DNA of 33,078 bases from an uncultured Cardiobacterium sp. GTDB taxonomy: Bacteria; Pseudomonadota; Gammaproteobacteria; Cardiobacteriales; Cardiobacteriaceae. The notes under the pieces were generated by a model. It ran no database searches. It was not told the DNA's origin and saw only the letters and a program-made list of their open reading frames with translations. The position numbers were made by a program, and so were the translations under genes. Shown here piece after piece: positions 23,061-31,072 of this stretch; positions within the stretch are counted from its first letter, which is position 1, and every line of letters begins with the position of its first letter. The DNA is taken from NCBI RefSeq assembly GCF_938028825.1, contig NZ_CALIZP010000007.1, forward strand, positions 1-33,078. The letters are read 5' to 3'.

Positions 23061-25643
23061 TTATTGCAGCGCCCGCATGAGGTCTTGTTGCAGGGCGGCG
23101 ATGGCGGCGAGGTCGGTCAGCGGGCGGTGCTCGCTGTCGGTGAGGTGGAAGGTGTCTTCGACTTTTTCGCCGTAGGTGCCGATTTTGGCGTGGCTGATGT
23201 GGATATGGTGCGCGAGCAGGATGCGGCTGATGTGCGAGAGCAGGCCGTGCCGGTCTTTGCAGGTGAGTTCGAGGGTGGTGCGCGCGTGGTCGGGGTCGTG
23301 GGTGATGTTGACGCGGGCGGGCACGGTCATGTGGCGGTAGGCGGGTTTAGGCAGGCGTGCACCGAGTGGCGGCGGCGGGCGGTCATCGGCGATGCAGGCT
23401 TCGAGGTCGGCGGCAAGACCGGGCGCGGGCGGCGGTTCGTCGTCCAGGGTGTATTGCTGGATGGTGAGGCGGTGGTCAAGGGTGCTGTACAGCCGTGCTT
23501 CGTGGATGTTGTGGTTGTGTTTTTCGAGGTAGTGGGTCACGCGCGCGAAGAGGATGTCCGCCGGGTGCGGGCTGCTGATGATGAGGCGCGGCGGGTGGTC
23601 AGCACTCAGGCTGACGGCGTGGGCGTCGCCTCGCGCGAGCAGGTGTTCGGTTTTAGCGGCGATGTGTTCGGCGCTTTCGCCGAGGTAGTGGGCGTCGGGC
23701 AGGTTGGCCCAGAGGGTGTCGATGGCGGTGGGGTCGGTGTCGGGGAGGAGGCTTTTGGCGCGTTCGCGTTCGGCGCGGTTGTGGGCGTGCAGGCTGTGTT
23801 CTTGGTGTTCGAGCAGGTGGCGGGTCTGGCGGTAGAGGTTGTGGATGAGGCTGGCGCGCCAGTTGTTCCAGAGGGTGCGGTTGGTGGCGCGGATGTCGGC
23901 GATGGTGAGGAGGTAGAGGTAGTCAAGGTAGTCGCGCTGCGGGAAGCGGGCGGCGTATTCGGCGATGGTGGCGGGGTCGGCGAGGTCTTTTTTTTGCGCG
24001 GTGTGGCTGTGGTCAAGGTGGTGTTTGACGAGGAAGGTGAGGAGGTCGCGTTCGGCGGGGCTGATGGCGTCGTTTTCGCGGGCGTAGAGGTCGGCGATTT
24101 GCGCGCCGATGTCGCTGTGGTCGCCGTCGTAACCTTTGCCGATGTCGTGGAAGAGGGCGGCGAGGTAGAGGATGGCGGGGTGTTTGAGGCTGTGCAGGAT
24201 TTCGGCGGCTTCGGGGTAGGCGGGGTCGGGGCGGACGAGTTGGTCAAGGGTGTCGATGAGGTTGAGGGTGTGCTGGTCCACGGTGTGCTGGTGGAAGAGG
24301 TCGTATTGCATGCGGCCGGTGATGTAGGCGAAGGCGGGGATGTAGCGGTAGAGCAGGCCGTATTGGTGGAGGCGTTTGAGTTGGGGATACACGTTGCCGG
24401 GTTGGGCGAGCAGGGCGAGGAAGCGGCGGCGGTCTTCGGCGTCGCGGCGGGTGGCGATGTCGGTGAGGCGGTGGCGCGAGCGGCGGATTTGCCGGACGAG
24501 GTCGGGGTGCAGGTCGCGGATGGTGGGGTTTTGTTGCAGGTAGTGGAAGATGTCCCACAGTTGGTGCGGTTTGTGGTCGAGGTTTTCGGGGTGGCGCAGG
24601 ATGAGTTTGTTGTTTTTGGCGGCGTAGTCGGCGGTGAGCGGAATGGCGGGCTGCGGCGGCTGGTGATCGGCTTCGATGAGGCTGACGACGCGCTGGTTGA
24701 TGCGGCGGATGCGCATGGTGTGGCGGTAGTAGTGCTGCATGAGCTGTTCGATGGCCGGATAGTTGCGCTGGTCGCGGTAGGCGAAGGTCGCCGCGAGGTG
24801 TTGTTGTTGGCCGAAATCGAGGGTGTTTTTGTGGTGCGCGCCGTGGTTGCTGTGCAGGGCGAAGCGGATGCGCCAGAGGGCGTCGCGGCTTTCGTCAAGG
24901 GCGGCGGCTTCGTTGGCGGTGAGCAGGTTTTTATTGATGAGAGTGGTGTAGCTGTGGTCGTGGTAACAGTAGGCGCTGAGCCAGCGAATCATGTGCAGGT
25001 CGCGCAGGCCGCCGCTGCCGTTTTTGAGGTCGGGTTCGAGTTGGCCGTGCTGTTCTTCTTTGTGGTCGCGCGCGCGTTGTTCTTGTTGTTTGGCACGGAT
25101 ATAGGCGGTGCGGGCGATGAGCGGCGGGCGGGCGGGATCGATGGGGTGCGGCGCGCCGGCAAGCTGGCGGTTTTCGAGCAGGGCGGTGAGCAGGTCGGTG
25201 TCGGCGCTGGCGGCGGCGTTGAGGTCGCGGTCGTGGTGGACGTGCTGGGCGATGTCGAGGCCGAGTTGCCAGAGGCGGGCAATGCAGGTTTCGATTTGCG
25301 CGTGGTCGGCGGCGCTGCTGTCATCCGGCGCGAGGATGAGGATGTCGGTGTCGGAGGCGGGGAAGTGCTCGCCCCGGCCGTAGCCGCCGATGGCGTAGAG
25401 GCGGATGGCGGGGTTGGTGATGGTGTGCCGGTAGAGGGCGGTGAGGATGCGGTCGATTTGCGCGGTGTAGTGGGCGATGAGGCGGTGCACATCGTAGTCG
25501 CGGCCGGTGATGTGCGCGGCGAGGGCGGTTCGCAGGCCGCGCAGGTAGTCGCGCGCACGGCGGGCTTCGGCCTCGGGCGGAACGGGCGGCTCCGCAGGCT
25601 GCCAGTTGGGCGGCAGGGTCAGGGTTTGTCGGGGGGTAGCCAT
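23061..25643 (-). CDS. glnD: Bifunctional uridylyltransferase/uridylyl-removing enzyme GlnD
   Basis: An 860-residue nitrogen sensor (E. coli 890). The nucleotidyltransferase motif GGYGR at 86-90 is followed by SDTD with Asp98 and Asp100. The HD hydrolase domain has LFHDIGKG with His499-Asp500. Two ACT domains at the C-terminus include LIISSPHPADILFARVTHYL and LELTCKDRHGLLSHISRILL; they sense glutamine. It uridylylates PII proteins when nitrogen is scarce and removes UMP when glutamine is high. The start overlaps the small upstream gene by 25 bases and has no clear ribosome binding site, so translation is probably coupled. Confidence 0.96.
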   Translation of the reverse strand: MATPRQTLTLPPNWQPAEPPVPPEAEARRARDYLRGLRTALAAHITGRDYDVHRLIAHYTAQIDRILTALYRHTITNPAIRLYAIGGYGRGEHFPASDTDILILAPDDSSAADHAQIETCIARLWQLGLDIAQHVHHDRDLNAAASADTDLLTALLENRQLAGAPHPIDPARPPLIARTAYIRAKQQEQRARDHKEEQHGQLEPDLKNGSGGLRDLHMIRWLSAYCYHDHSYTTLINKNLLTANEAAALDESRDALWRIRFALHSNHGAHHKNTLDFGQQQHLAATFAYRDQRNYPAIEQLMQHYYRHTMRIRRINQRVVSLIEADHQPPQPAIPLTADYAAKNNKLILRHPENLDHKPHQLWDIFHYLQQNPTIRDLHPDLVRQIRRSRHRLTDIATRRDAEDRRRFLALLAQPGNVYPQLKRLHQYGLLYRYIPAFAYITGRMQYDLFHQHTVDQHTLNLIDTLDQLVRPDPAYPEAAEILHSLKHPAILYLAALFHDIGKGYDGDHSDIGAQIADLYARENDAISPAERDLLTFLVKHHLDHSHTAQKKDLADPATIAEYAARFPQRDYLDYLYLLTIADIRATNRTLWNNWRASLIHNLYRQTRHLLEHQEHSLHAHNRAERERAKSLLPDTDPTAIDTLWANLPDAHYLGESAEHIAAKTEHLLARGDAHAVSLSADHPPRLIISSPHPADILFARVTHYLEKHNHNIHEARLYSTLDHRLTIQQYTLDDEPPPAPGLAADLEACIADDRPPPPLGARLPKPAYRHMTVPARVNITHDPDHARTTLELTCKDRHGLLSHISRILLAHHIHISHAKIGTYGEKVEDTFHLTDSEHRPLTDLAAIAALQQDLMRALQ

Positions 25644-26101
25644 TGTTGCAGGCGGCGGAAGGCGGCGTTGATGGCGGGGTGGGTGAGCCAGTGCGCGTCG
25701 TCGGGGGCTTCGCCGCTGATGTTGAGGTCGGCCTGGGTCATGTACTGGTCGGCGCAGGCGGCGGCCTCAAAGCGGTGGTCGCTCGCCGGGTCGTGGATGT
25801 TGTACCAGTGTTCGAGGGCGTTGTGGAAGGCGAGGATGCTGCCGTCCGGGACGCCGCCTTCTTCGGCCAGCGCGTTCAGGGCGTCGCCGATGTGGGCGGG
25901 GCGCCAGTTGCCTTCGCTGATTTCGTCGTAAAGGGCGCGCAGATGCGGGCGCAGGTAGGGGTCTGCCGTGGCAAAGGTCGGGTCAGGCAGGGCGGCGGCC
26001 AGCGCGCGGGCAACGCGGCGGGCGAAGGTGGCGCTTTGTTGGCGGGTGTAGCGGGCAAGACGCGCGTTGAGATAGGCGGTGTAGTCGTCGTAGGTCTGCA
26101 T
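25619..26101 (-). CDS. Unrecognised 160-residue protein between map and glnD
   Basis: I do not recognise a family. The protein is soluble-looking, acidic overall, without signal peptide or membrane segment, and mostly helical by composition. It contains a Trp-rich central part (GNWRPAHIGDALNALAEEGG, FHNALEHWYNIHDP) and ends RLQQWLPPDKP. It starts 3 bases after the map stop codon and overlaps the glnD start by 25 bases, so it is translated in the same string. Codon use matches its neighbours, and the reading frame is intact, which supports a real gene. Confidence 0.72.
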   Translation of the reverse strand: MQTYDDYTAYLNARLARYTRQQSATFARRVARALAAALPDPTFATADPYLRPHLRALYDEISEGNWRPAHIGDALNALAEEGGVPDGSILAFHNALEHWYNIHDPASDHRFEAAACADQYMTQADLNISGEAPDDAHWLTHPAINAAFRRLQQWLPPDKP

Positions 26102-26104
26102 GGT

Positions 26105-26923
26105 TCAGGGGGCGGGAGGCGGAACGGTGCCGGTGGGGCTGATGCCGCGCGCGCGTTCGGCGGCGCTGAGGGTGAAGATTTCGTAGCCGTCGGCGGTGAC
26201 GGCCAGGGTGTGTTCCCATTGCGCGGACAGCGAGCGGTCGCGGGTGACGACGGTCCAGCCGTCGTTCAGGATTTTCAGGTCGCGTTTGCCGGCGTTAATC
26301 ATCGGCTCGATGGTGAAGGTCATGCCCGCTTCGAGGACGACGCCCTTACCCGGCTGGCCGTAGTGCAGAACTTGCGGGTCTTCGTGGAAACCGCGCCCGA
26401 TGCCGTGCCCGCAGAATTCGCGCACGACGCTGAAGCGCTCGTTTTCGGCGAATTGCTGGATGGTGTGGCCGATGTCGCCGAGGGTCGCGCCGGGGCGAAC
26501 GCAGCGGATGCCGCGCCACATGGCTTCGTAGGTGGTGTCCACCAGGCGGCGCGCGAGGATGCCCGCCTTGCCGACGAGGAAGGTGCGGTTGGTGTCGCCG
26601 TGCCAGCCGTCCTTGATGACGGTCACGTCAATGTTGACGATGTCGCCGTTTTTCAGGATTTTGTCGGCAGACGGAATGCCGTGGCAGATGACGTGGTTGA
26701 CCGAGATGCAGGTGGAGGCGGGAAAGGGCGGGCTGCCGTAATGAAGGCAGGCGGGGATGGTGTGCTGCTCGTTCACCATATAATCGTGGCAGCGGCGATC
26801 CAGCTCGGCGGTGGTGACGCCGGGGACGATGTAAGGTTCGATCATGTCGAGCACATCGGCGGCAAGGCGTCCCGCGACGCGCATTTTTGCTAAATCCGCA
26901 TCGCTTTTCAGGGAGATAGTCAT
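26105..26923 (-). CDS. map: Methionine aminopeptidase, type I
   Basis: A 272-residue enzyme that removes the N-terminal methionine from new proteins. The metal ligands are all in place: Asp99, Asp110, His173, Glu206 and Glu237, with substrate-contact His81 in CHGIP. The length is close to E. coli MAP (264) with a short Pro-rich tail. It is divergent from rpsB-tsf and followed closely by the unknown gene and glnD, the usual gammaproteobacterial setting. GGGAGATA precedes the ATG. Confidence 0.96.
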   Translation of the reverse strand: MTISLKSDADLAKMRVAGRLAADVLDMIEPYIVPGVTTAELDRRCHDYMVNEQHTIPACLHYGSPPFPASTCISVNHVICHGIPSADKILKNGDIVNIDVTVIKDGWHGDTNRTFLVGKAGILARRLVDTTYEAMWRGIRCVRPGATLGDIGHTIQQFAENERFSVVREFCGHGIGRGFHEDPQVLHYGQPGKGVVLEAGMTFTIEPMINAGKRDLKILNDGWTVVTRDRSLSAQWEHTLAVTADGYEIFTLSAAERARGISPTGTVPPPAP

Positions 26924-26937
26924 GAATTTTTTTCTGT

Positions 26938-26966
26938 TTGGTAATCAAAGGCGGCTATGGTATAAA
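26938..26966 (+). promoter_or_regulatory. Promoter of rpsB-tsf
   Basis: TTGGTA at 26938-26943 and TATAAA at 26961-26966 with a 17-base spacer, followed by GCGCGCGCC, a GC-rich discriminator typical of stringently controlled ribosomal promoters. Confidence 0.65.
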
Positions 26967-26974
26967 GCGCGCGC

Positions 26975-27066
26975 CTTTCTGGCAACTAAAACACACAAAC
27001 GCGAAAGATGATGCCCCGGGTGCCTCACGGTTGGGGTGATCACGCGTTTGGAGGCCTAACCCTGTA
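26975..27066 (+). promoter_or_regulatory. rpsB mRNA leader (probable S2 autoregulatory element)
   Basis: The untranslated leader folds with an outer stem AAACGCG (26997-27003) and CGCGTTT (27043-27049) and an inner CCCC (27014-27017) with GGGG (27033-27036). It contains the block GGTTGGGGTGATCACG, which resembles the conserved core of gammaproteobacterial rpsB leaders through which ribosomal protein S2 represses rpsB-tsf. GGAGG at 27050-27054 lies at its 3' edge. Confidence 0.7.
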
Positions 27067-27078
27067 ATGGAGAATTTT

Positions 27079-27864
27079 ATGAGTAAAGTCAGTATGCGCG
27101 AGCTGTTTGAGGCAGGCGCGCACTTTGGACACCGCACCCGCTTCTGGAACCCGAAAATGGCGCCGTACATCTACGGCAAACGCGGCGACATCCACATCAT
27201 CAACCTCGAAAAAACCGTGCCGATGCTCAACGACGCGCTGAACTTCGTCGGCACCGTGGTCGCCAGCGGCGGCACCGTGATGTTCGTCGGCACCAAACGC
27301 AGCGCCTCTGAAGCCGTCGGCAGCGCTGCCGCCCGCTGCGGCATGCCGTATGTCAACTTCCGCTGGCTCGGCGGGATGATGACCAACTTCAAAACCATCC
27401 GCCAGTCCATCAACCGCCTCGAAGCCATCGAGCGCATGGGCGAAGACGGCACCTTCCAGAAACTGGTGAAAAAAGAAGTCATCATGCTTGGCCGCGAACG
27501 CGACAAACTCGCCCGCTCCCTCACCGGCATCCGCCACATGCGCCGCCTGCCGGATGTCCTCTTCGTCATCGACGTGGGCCATGAACACATCGCCATCCAG
27601 GAAGCGAAAAAGCTCGGCATCCCGGTTGTCGGCGTCGTCGATACCAACAACCAGCTCGAAGGCGTCGATTACATCATTCCGGGCAACGACGACTCCGTGC
27701 GTGCCATCAACCTTTACGTCAACGCCGTCGCCGACGCCGTCCAGGAAGCCAAAGTAGCCGCTGCCACCGGCGGTGGCGAAAACGCCGAAAAAGCGCTGGA
27801 AGAAGCCGTCATCGTCGCCGAAGAAGAAGTCGTCATCGTCGCGGAAGCCCCGGCTGCCGAATAA
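27079..27864 (+). CDS. rpsB: 30S ribosomal protein S2
   Basis: A 261-residue S2 protein. The signatures VSMRELFEAGAHFGHRTRFWNPKM, IINLEKTVPML, FRWLGGMMTN and IPVVGVVDTN are all present. The start at 27079 is preferred over 27067 because GGAG lies 6 bases upstream and it gives the expected N-terminus. It is about 20 residues longer than E. coli S2 because of an acidic C-terminal tail with a repeated VIVAE-type block. It is co-transcribed with tsf. Confidence 0.97.
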   Translation: MSKVSMRELFEAGAHFGHRTRFWNPKMAPYIYGKRGDIHIINLEKTVPMLNDALNFVGTVVASGGTVMFVGTKRSASEAVGSAAARCGMPYVNFRWLGGMMTNFKTIRQSINRLEAIERMGEDGTFQKLVKKEVIMLGRERDKLARSLTGIRHMRRLPDVLFVIDVGHEHIAIQEAKKLGIPVVGVVDTNNQLEGVDYIIPGNDDSVRAINLYVNAVADAVQEAKVAAATGGGENAEKALEEAVIVAEEEVVIVAEAPAAE

Positions 27865-27897
27865 AGCGCCATTTTTTCCCAACCCAATCAAACGACA

Positions 27898-27918
27898 GGC
27901 TGCGGCATGACCGCAGCC
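27898..27918 (+). other. Intercistronic hairpin between rpsB and tsf
   Basis: GGCTGCGG pairs perfectly with CCGCAGCC over a five-base loop. No T run follows, so it is more likely an mRNA processing or partial attenuation point than a terminator; it lies 22 bases before the tsf start codon. Confidence 0.6.
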
Positions 27919-27939
27919 GTCCCTGTTTCAGGAGTACCC

Positions 27940-28824
27940 ATGTCAGAAATATCCGCCAAACTAGTCAAAGAACTGCGCGAACGCACCGGCGCAGGCATGA
28001 TGGAATGCAAAAAAGCCCTCGTTGAAATGAAGGGCGACATCGAAGCCGCCATCGAACACATGCGCAAAACCGGCCTCGCCAAAGCCGACAAAAAAGCCGG
28101 CCGCGTCGCCGCCGAAGGCGTGCTGGTCGTCTCCGCCGCTGATGACAACAAACACGTCACCCTGCTCGAAGCCAACTGCGAAACCGACTTTGTCGCCATG
28201 GGCGACGAATTCCGCAGCTTCGCCGCACGCCTCGCCGACATCGCCCGCAGCCAAAACCTCGCCGATGTGGACGCGCTGAATGCCGCCGAATTTGCCCCCG
28301 GCGTTACCGCCGACGAACGCCGCCGCGAACTCGTCGCCAAAATCGGCGAAAACATGAACATCCGCCGCTTCGAAACCTACAACGCCGGTAACGGTGTGGT
28401 CGGTTCCTACCTGCACGGCAAAAAAATCGGTGTACTGGTGGAAATCAGCACCAGCGACATCGAACTCGCCAAAGACATCGCCATGCACGTCGCCGCCAGC
28501 AACCCGCTTGCCCTTGATGCTGCTTCGTTGGCGCCGGAATTCATCGCCAAAGAGCGCGAAATCGCTCAGGCCAAAGCCGAGCAAAGCGGCAAACCGGCCA
28601 ACATCATCGAGAAAATGGTCGAAGGCGCGATGAAAAAACTCTTCGGTGAAGTGACCCTGAAAGGGCAAAGCTTCGTCAAAAACGGCGACATCACCATCGA
28701 ACAACTGCTGAAAGAAAAAGGCGCGGAAGTCGTGCGCTTCACCCGCTACGAACTGGGCGAAGGCATCGAGAAAGAAGAATCCGACTTCGTCGCCGAAGTC
28801 ATGGCACAGGCCAAAGGCAGCTAG
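27940..28824 (+). CDS. tsf: Elongation factor Ts
   Basis: A 294-residue guanine nucleotide exchange factor for EF-Tu (E. coli 283). The N-terminal UBA-like domain with LVKELRERTGAGMMECKKAL and the TDFV motif in ANCETDFVA are intact, and the C-terminal module is complete. AGGAG at 27930-27934 fixes the start at 27940 rather than at the upstream in-frame ATG 27907. Confidence 0.97.
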   Translation: MSEISAKLVKELRERTGAGMMECKKALVEMKGDIEAAIEHMRKTGLAKADKKAGRVAAEGVLVVSAADDNKHVTLLEANCETDFVAMGDEFRSFAARLADIARSQNLADVDALNAAEFAPGVTADERRRELVAKIGENMNIRRFETYNAGNGVVGSYLHGKKIGVLVEISTSDIELAKDIAMHVAASNPLALDAASLAPEFIAKEREIAQAKAEQSGKPANIIEKMVEGAMKKLFGEVTLKGQSFVKNGDITIEQLLKEKGAEVVRFTRYELGEGIEKEESDFVAEVMAQAKGS

Positions 28825-28841
28825 GCCGTCCTGCCGCCCGC

Positions 28842-28869
28842 AAAACCGCCGCTTGCCGGCGGTTTTTTT
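28842..28869 (+). terminator. Rho-independent terminator of rpsB-tsf
   Basis: CCGCCG (28846-28851) pairs with CGGCGG (28857-28862), extended by four A/T pairs, followed by a run of seven T. It starts 18 bases after the tsf stop codon. Confidence 0.92.
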
Positions 28870-28889
28870 GTGCCACTGCCGCCAACTGC

Positions 28890-29369
28890 CGGAAAAAGAT
28901 GAGCTCGCTATCGGTTGCGCAATACCTGAAGCCCGGACATTTCCAATTCGACATTGTCATCATGGACGAAGCCTCGCAAATCCTGCCCGAAGACGCCATT
29001 GGCGCGATTGCCCGCAGCGCACACCACAACGGTTCGGCGGTAATCGTCGGCGACCCGAAACAACTGCCGCCGACCCGGTTTTTCCAGAAGATGGTGGATG
29101 GCAATGACGGAGACGACGGCGACGACGGCACCGTTGCCGTGCAGGAAATGGAAAGTATCCTGGACGCGGTCATACCGGACGCAACCTTCCAAACCCGCCG
29201 CCTGATCTGGCACTACCGCTCGCGCCACGAATTCCTCATCGCCTTCTCCAACCATCATTTCTACGACGCGAAACTGATTCCATTCCCTTCGCCGGTACAA
29301 ATCTTGAGCCGAGCTCGGCATCCGCTACAAAAAACTGACGGCTGCTTCAACGAACGCCCGCAGCCATGA
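28890..29369 (+). pseudogene. Fragment of a superfamily 1 DNA/RNA helicase
   Basis: About 150 residues match the middle of a large AAA_11/AAA_12-type (DNA2/Upf1-like) helicase. The text runs from SLSVAQYL through the Walker B box IVIMDEASQ and motif III VGDPKQLPPTRFF to WHYRSRHEFLIAFSNHHFYD. The ATP-binding Walker A part is absent, and nothing helicase-like precedes 28890, where the tsf terminator begins almost at once. At the 3' end the frame breaks: ELGIRYKKL is seen in one frame and CFNERPQP in another after FPSPV, indicating frameshifts. No start signal of quality is present, so I read this as a decayed remnant. Confidence 0.75.
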
Positions 29370-29518
29370 TTTCATCCTTTCCGCCTCCGGCCACCTTCTC
29401 CTGCAAGCGGGAAAAAGGTTCTTTCTTCATGCAACCGGCTTCATTACGGGGTTTTTCATTTTTTGTCGTGCATGAAGGCCGTGTACGAAGGGTTTTCGTT
29501 TGGCAATCGGGATTGGCG
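29370..29518. other. Spacer without recognised features
   Basis: Lies between the helicase remnant and the converging membrane/TPR gene. I see no gene, no clear terminator and no repeat here; weak in-frame traces of the helicase remnant may extend into it. Confidence 0.4.
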
Positions 29519-30991
29519 TCAGGCTGCCCCGCCGTTTTTTTGTTGCAGGAGTTCGATGGTGCGGCGGATTTGTGTCGCTTTTTCGTGCTCGGGATAGCGT
29601 GCGAGCAGTTGTTGCAGCAGTTGCAGCGCTTTGCCGGTCTCGCCTTTTTTGGCAAGTGCCCGTGCGGCAAGGAAGTAGTTGTCCACTATATCCGCCGAGT
29701 CGGGGTTGTGCCTGGCGAAATTGCGGGTGAGGGCCAGCACGGTGTCGTAGTGTTGCCGGCCCGCCGCCGCCTGCGCCAGCGGCAGTATCCAGGCAGCAGG
29801 CAGTGTGCCTTCGGCAAGGGCGTCCAGGGTGGCATGAATGATGGGGTAGCTGTGCGGGTTGCCGCCTGCGGTTGCTTCGATCAGGCGGTATTCCATCTGT
29901 TCGAGTTCTTGCTGACGCTTTTGCCGGCGGTAGAGGTGGTGCAGGCGTTTGCAGGCGGGCAGGTAGCGGTTGATGTCGTGCGTGCTGTCGGCATAGGGGG
30001 CGAGTACGGTTTCGGCTTCGTCTTCTTTGCCTTGCAGCAGCAGGCGGTCGGCGTGCATCAGGTCGGCGGCGAAGCTGCGCTGTTCTTCGGCGCTCATGTG
30101 TTCGGTGTCGGCTTCGCGCAGCAGGGTGAGATCCACCGGCGGTTGGCGGCGTTGCCGTTGCGCGATTTTTTCTTCTTCGGCTTTGAGCCGCGCCAGTTGT
30201 TGCAGCATGTCGTCATCCATGCTGATGTTTTGCGCCAGTTCGTGGTCGTCAATGTCGATGGCGTCGGGATCGAGGGTTTCTTCCGGCGGCGGGTAGTACC
30301 AGGCGAAGTAGAACCACGGCAGGCTGAGGCAGATGGTGCGCACCAGGCCGCGCAGGATGACGTTCGTGTAGTAGCCGCCGCTGCCGATGGTCTCCGTGCC
30401 CGGTATGAGCAGGGCGATGGCGGTGTAGGTGGCGGAGAGGACGAGGGCGATACCGAAGGGGAGGAGGATGGCGATGAGATAGCGGCTGCCGCCGATGTCG
30501 TCGATGCTGCGTTTCCAGACGGCGGGATGGAAGACGGCGCGCAGATCTTCGCCGTTGAAGAGGCCGAGGATGATGGCGGGGGTGATGAGGTAGATGAGGA
30601 AGATGCCGCTGTACAGGATGAGGGGGCGGCTGTCTTCGTCAGGTGTGATGAGGTAGAGGAAGTAGATGAGCGCGCCATAGACGGTCATGCCGCCGAGGTA
30701 GCGGGCGGCGATGCCGCGCGGCAGGACGGAGACGGTATCCATCGGCACGGGTTCGTTTTCCATGCCGAGGGTGATGCGCTTCATGCTGTCCAGCATTTTG
30801 CAGGCAAAGAGCACCAGCAGCACGTACATGATGCTTTGCAGGAGGATGCTGATGTCCTTGATGGCGGGATCACGCAGCAGTTGCGCGGTAATCAGCACGG
30901 CAGCCAGCGCTCCGCAATAGATGAGGTTGCCTTTTTGCAGCAGGTAGTTGAGGGTGCGTTTGAGGTAGCCAGTGGCGGTATCGCTTTGCAT
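29519..30991 (-). CDS. Membrane protein with C-terminal TPR-like repeats (paralogue B)
   Basis: A 490-residue protein of no recognised family. It has about six hydrophobic helices within residues 20-235, then an acidic linker (PDAIDIDDHELAQ), a charged helix, and a C-terminal half of helical TPR-like hairpins ending LLQQLLARYPEHEKATQIRR. It shares with its neighbour at 31073-32551 the marks GNLIY near the N-terminus, EPVP, RYLGG, PPVDLTLLREADT and ARYPEH. There is no signal peptide; the TPR part is probably cytoplasmic. AGGA precedes the ATG. It lies 81 bases after its paralogue and is likely co-transcribed with it. Confidence 0.82.
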   Translation of the reverse strand: MQSDTATGYLKRTLNYLLQKGNLIYCGALAAVLITAQLLRDPAIKDISILLQSIMYVLLVLFACKMLDSMKRITLGMENEPVPMDTVSVLPRGIAARYLGGMTVYGALIYFLYLITPDEDSRPLILYSGIFLIYLITPAIILGLFNGEDLRAVFHPAVWKRSIDDIGGSRYLIAILLPFGIALVLSATYTAIALLIPGTETIGSGGYYTNVILRGLVRTICLSLPWFYFAWYYPPPEETLDPDAIDIDDHELAQNISMDDDMLQQLARLKAEEEKIAQRQRRQPPVDLTLLREADTEHMSAEEQRSFAADLMHADRLLLQGKEDEAETVLAPYADSTHDINRYLPACKRLHHLYRRQKRQQELEQMEYRLIEATAGGNPHSYPIIHATLDALAEGTLPAAWILPLAQAAAGRQHYDTVLALTRNFARHNPDSADIVDNYFLAARALAKKGETGKALQLLQQLLARYPEHEKATQIRRTIELLQQKNGGAA

Positions 30992-31072
30992 GGGTTTTCC
31001 TGGGTAATTCCTTTTAGGTGTTCACATCCGGCGCATGATACGCCGCACGGTGGGACGGGTGAAAGGGGCGGC

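Noticed and set aside
23064..25931. A 955-codon open frame on the plus strand opposite glnD
   Set aside because: Low-complexity Val/Gly/Glu composition caused by the third-position GC bias of glnD; no motifs, and glnD on the other strand is certain.
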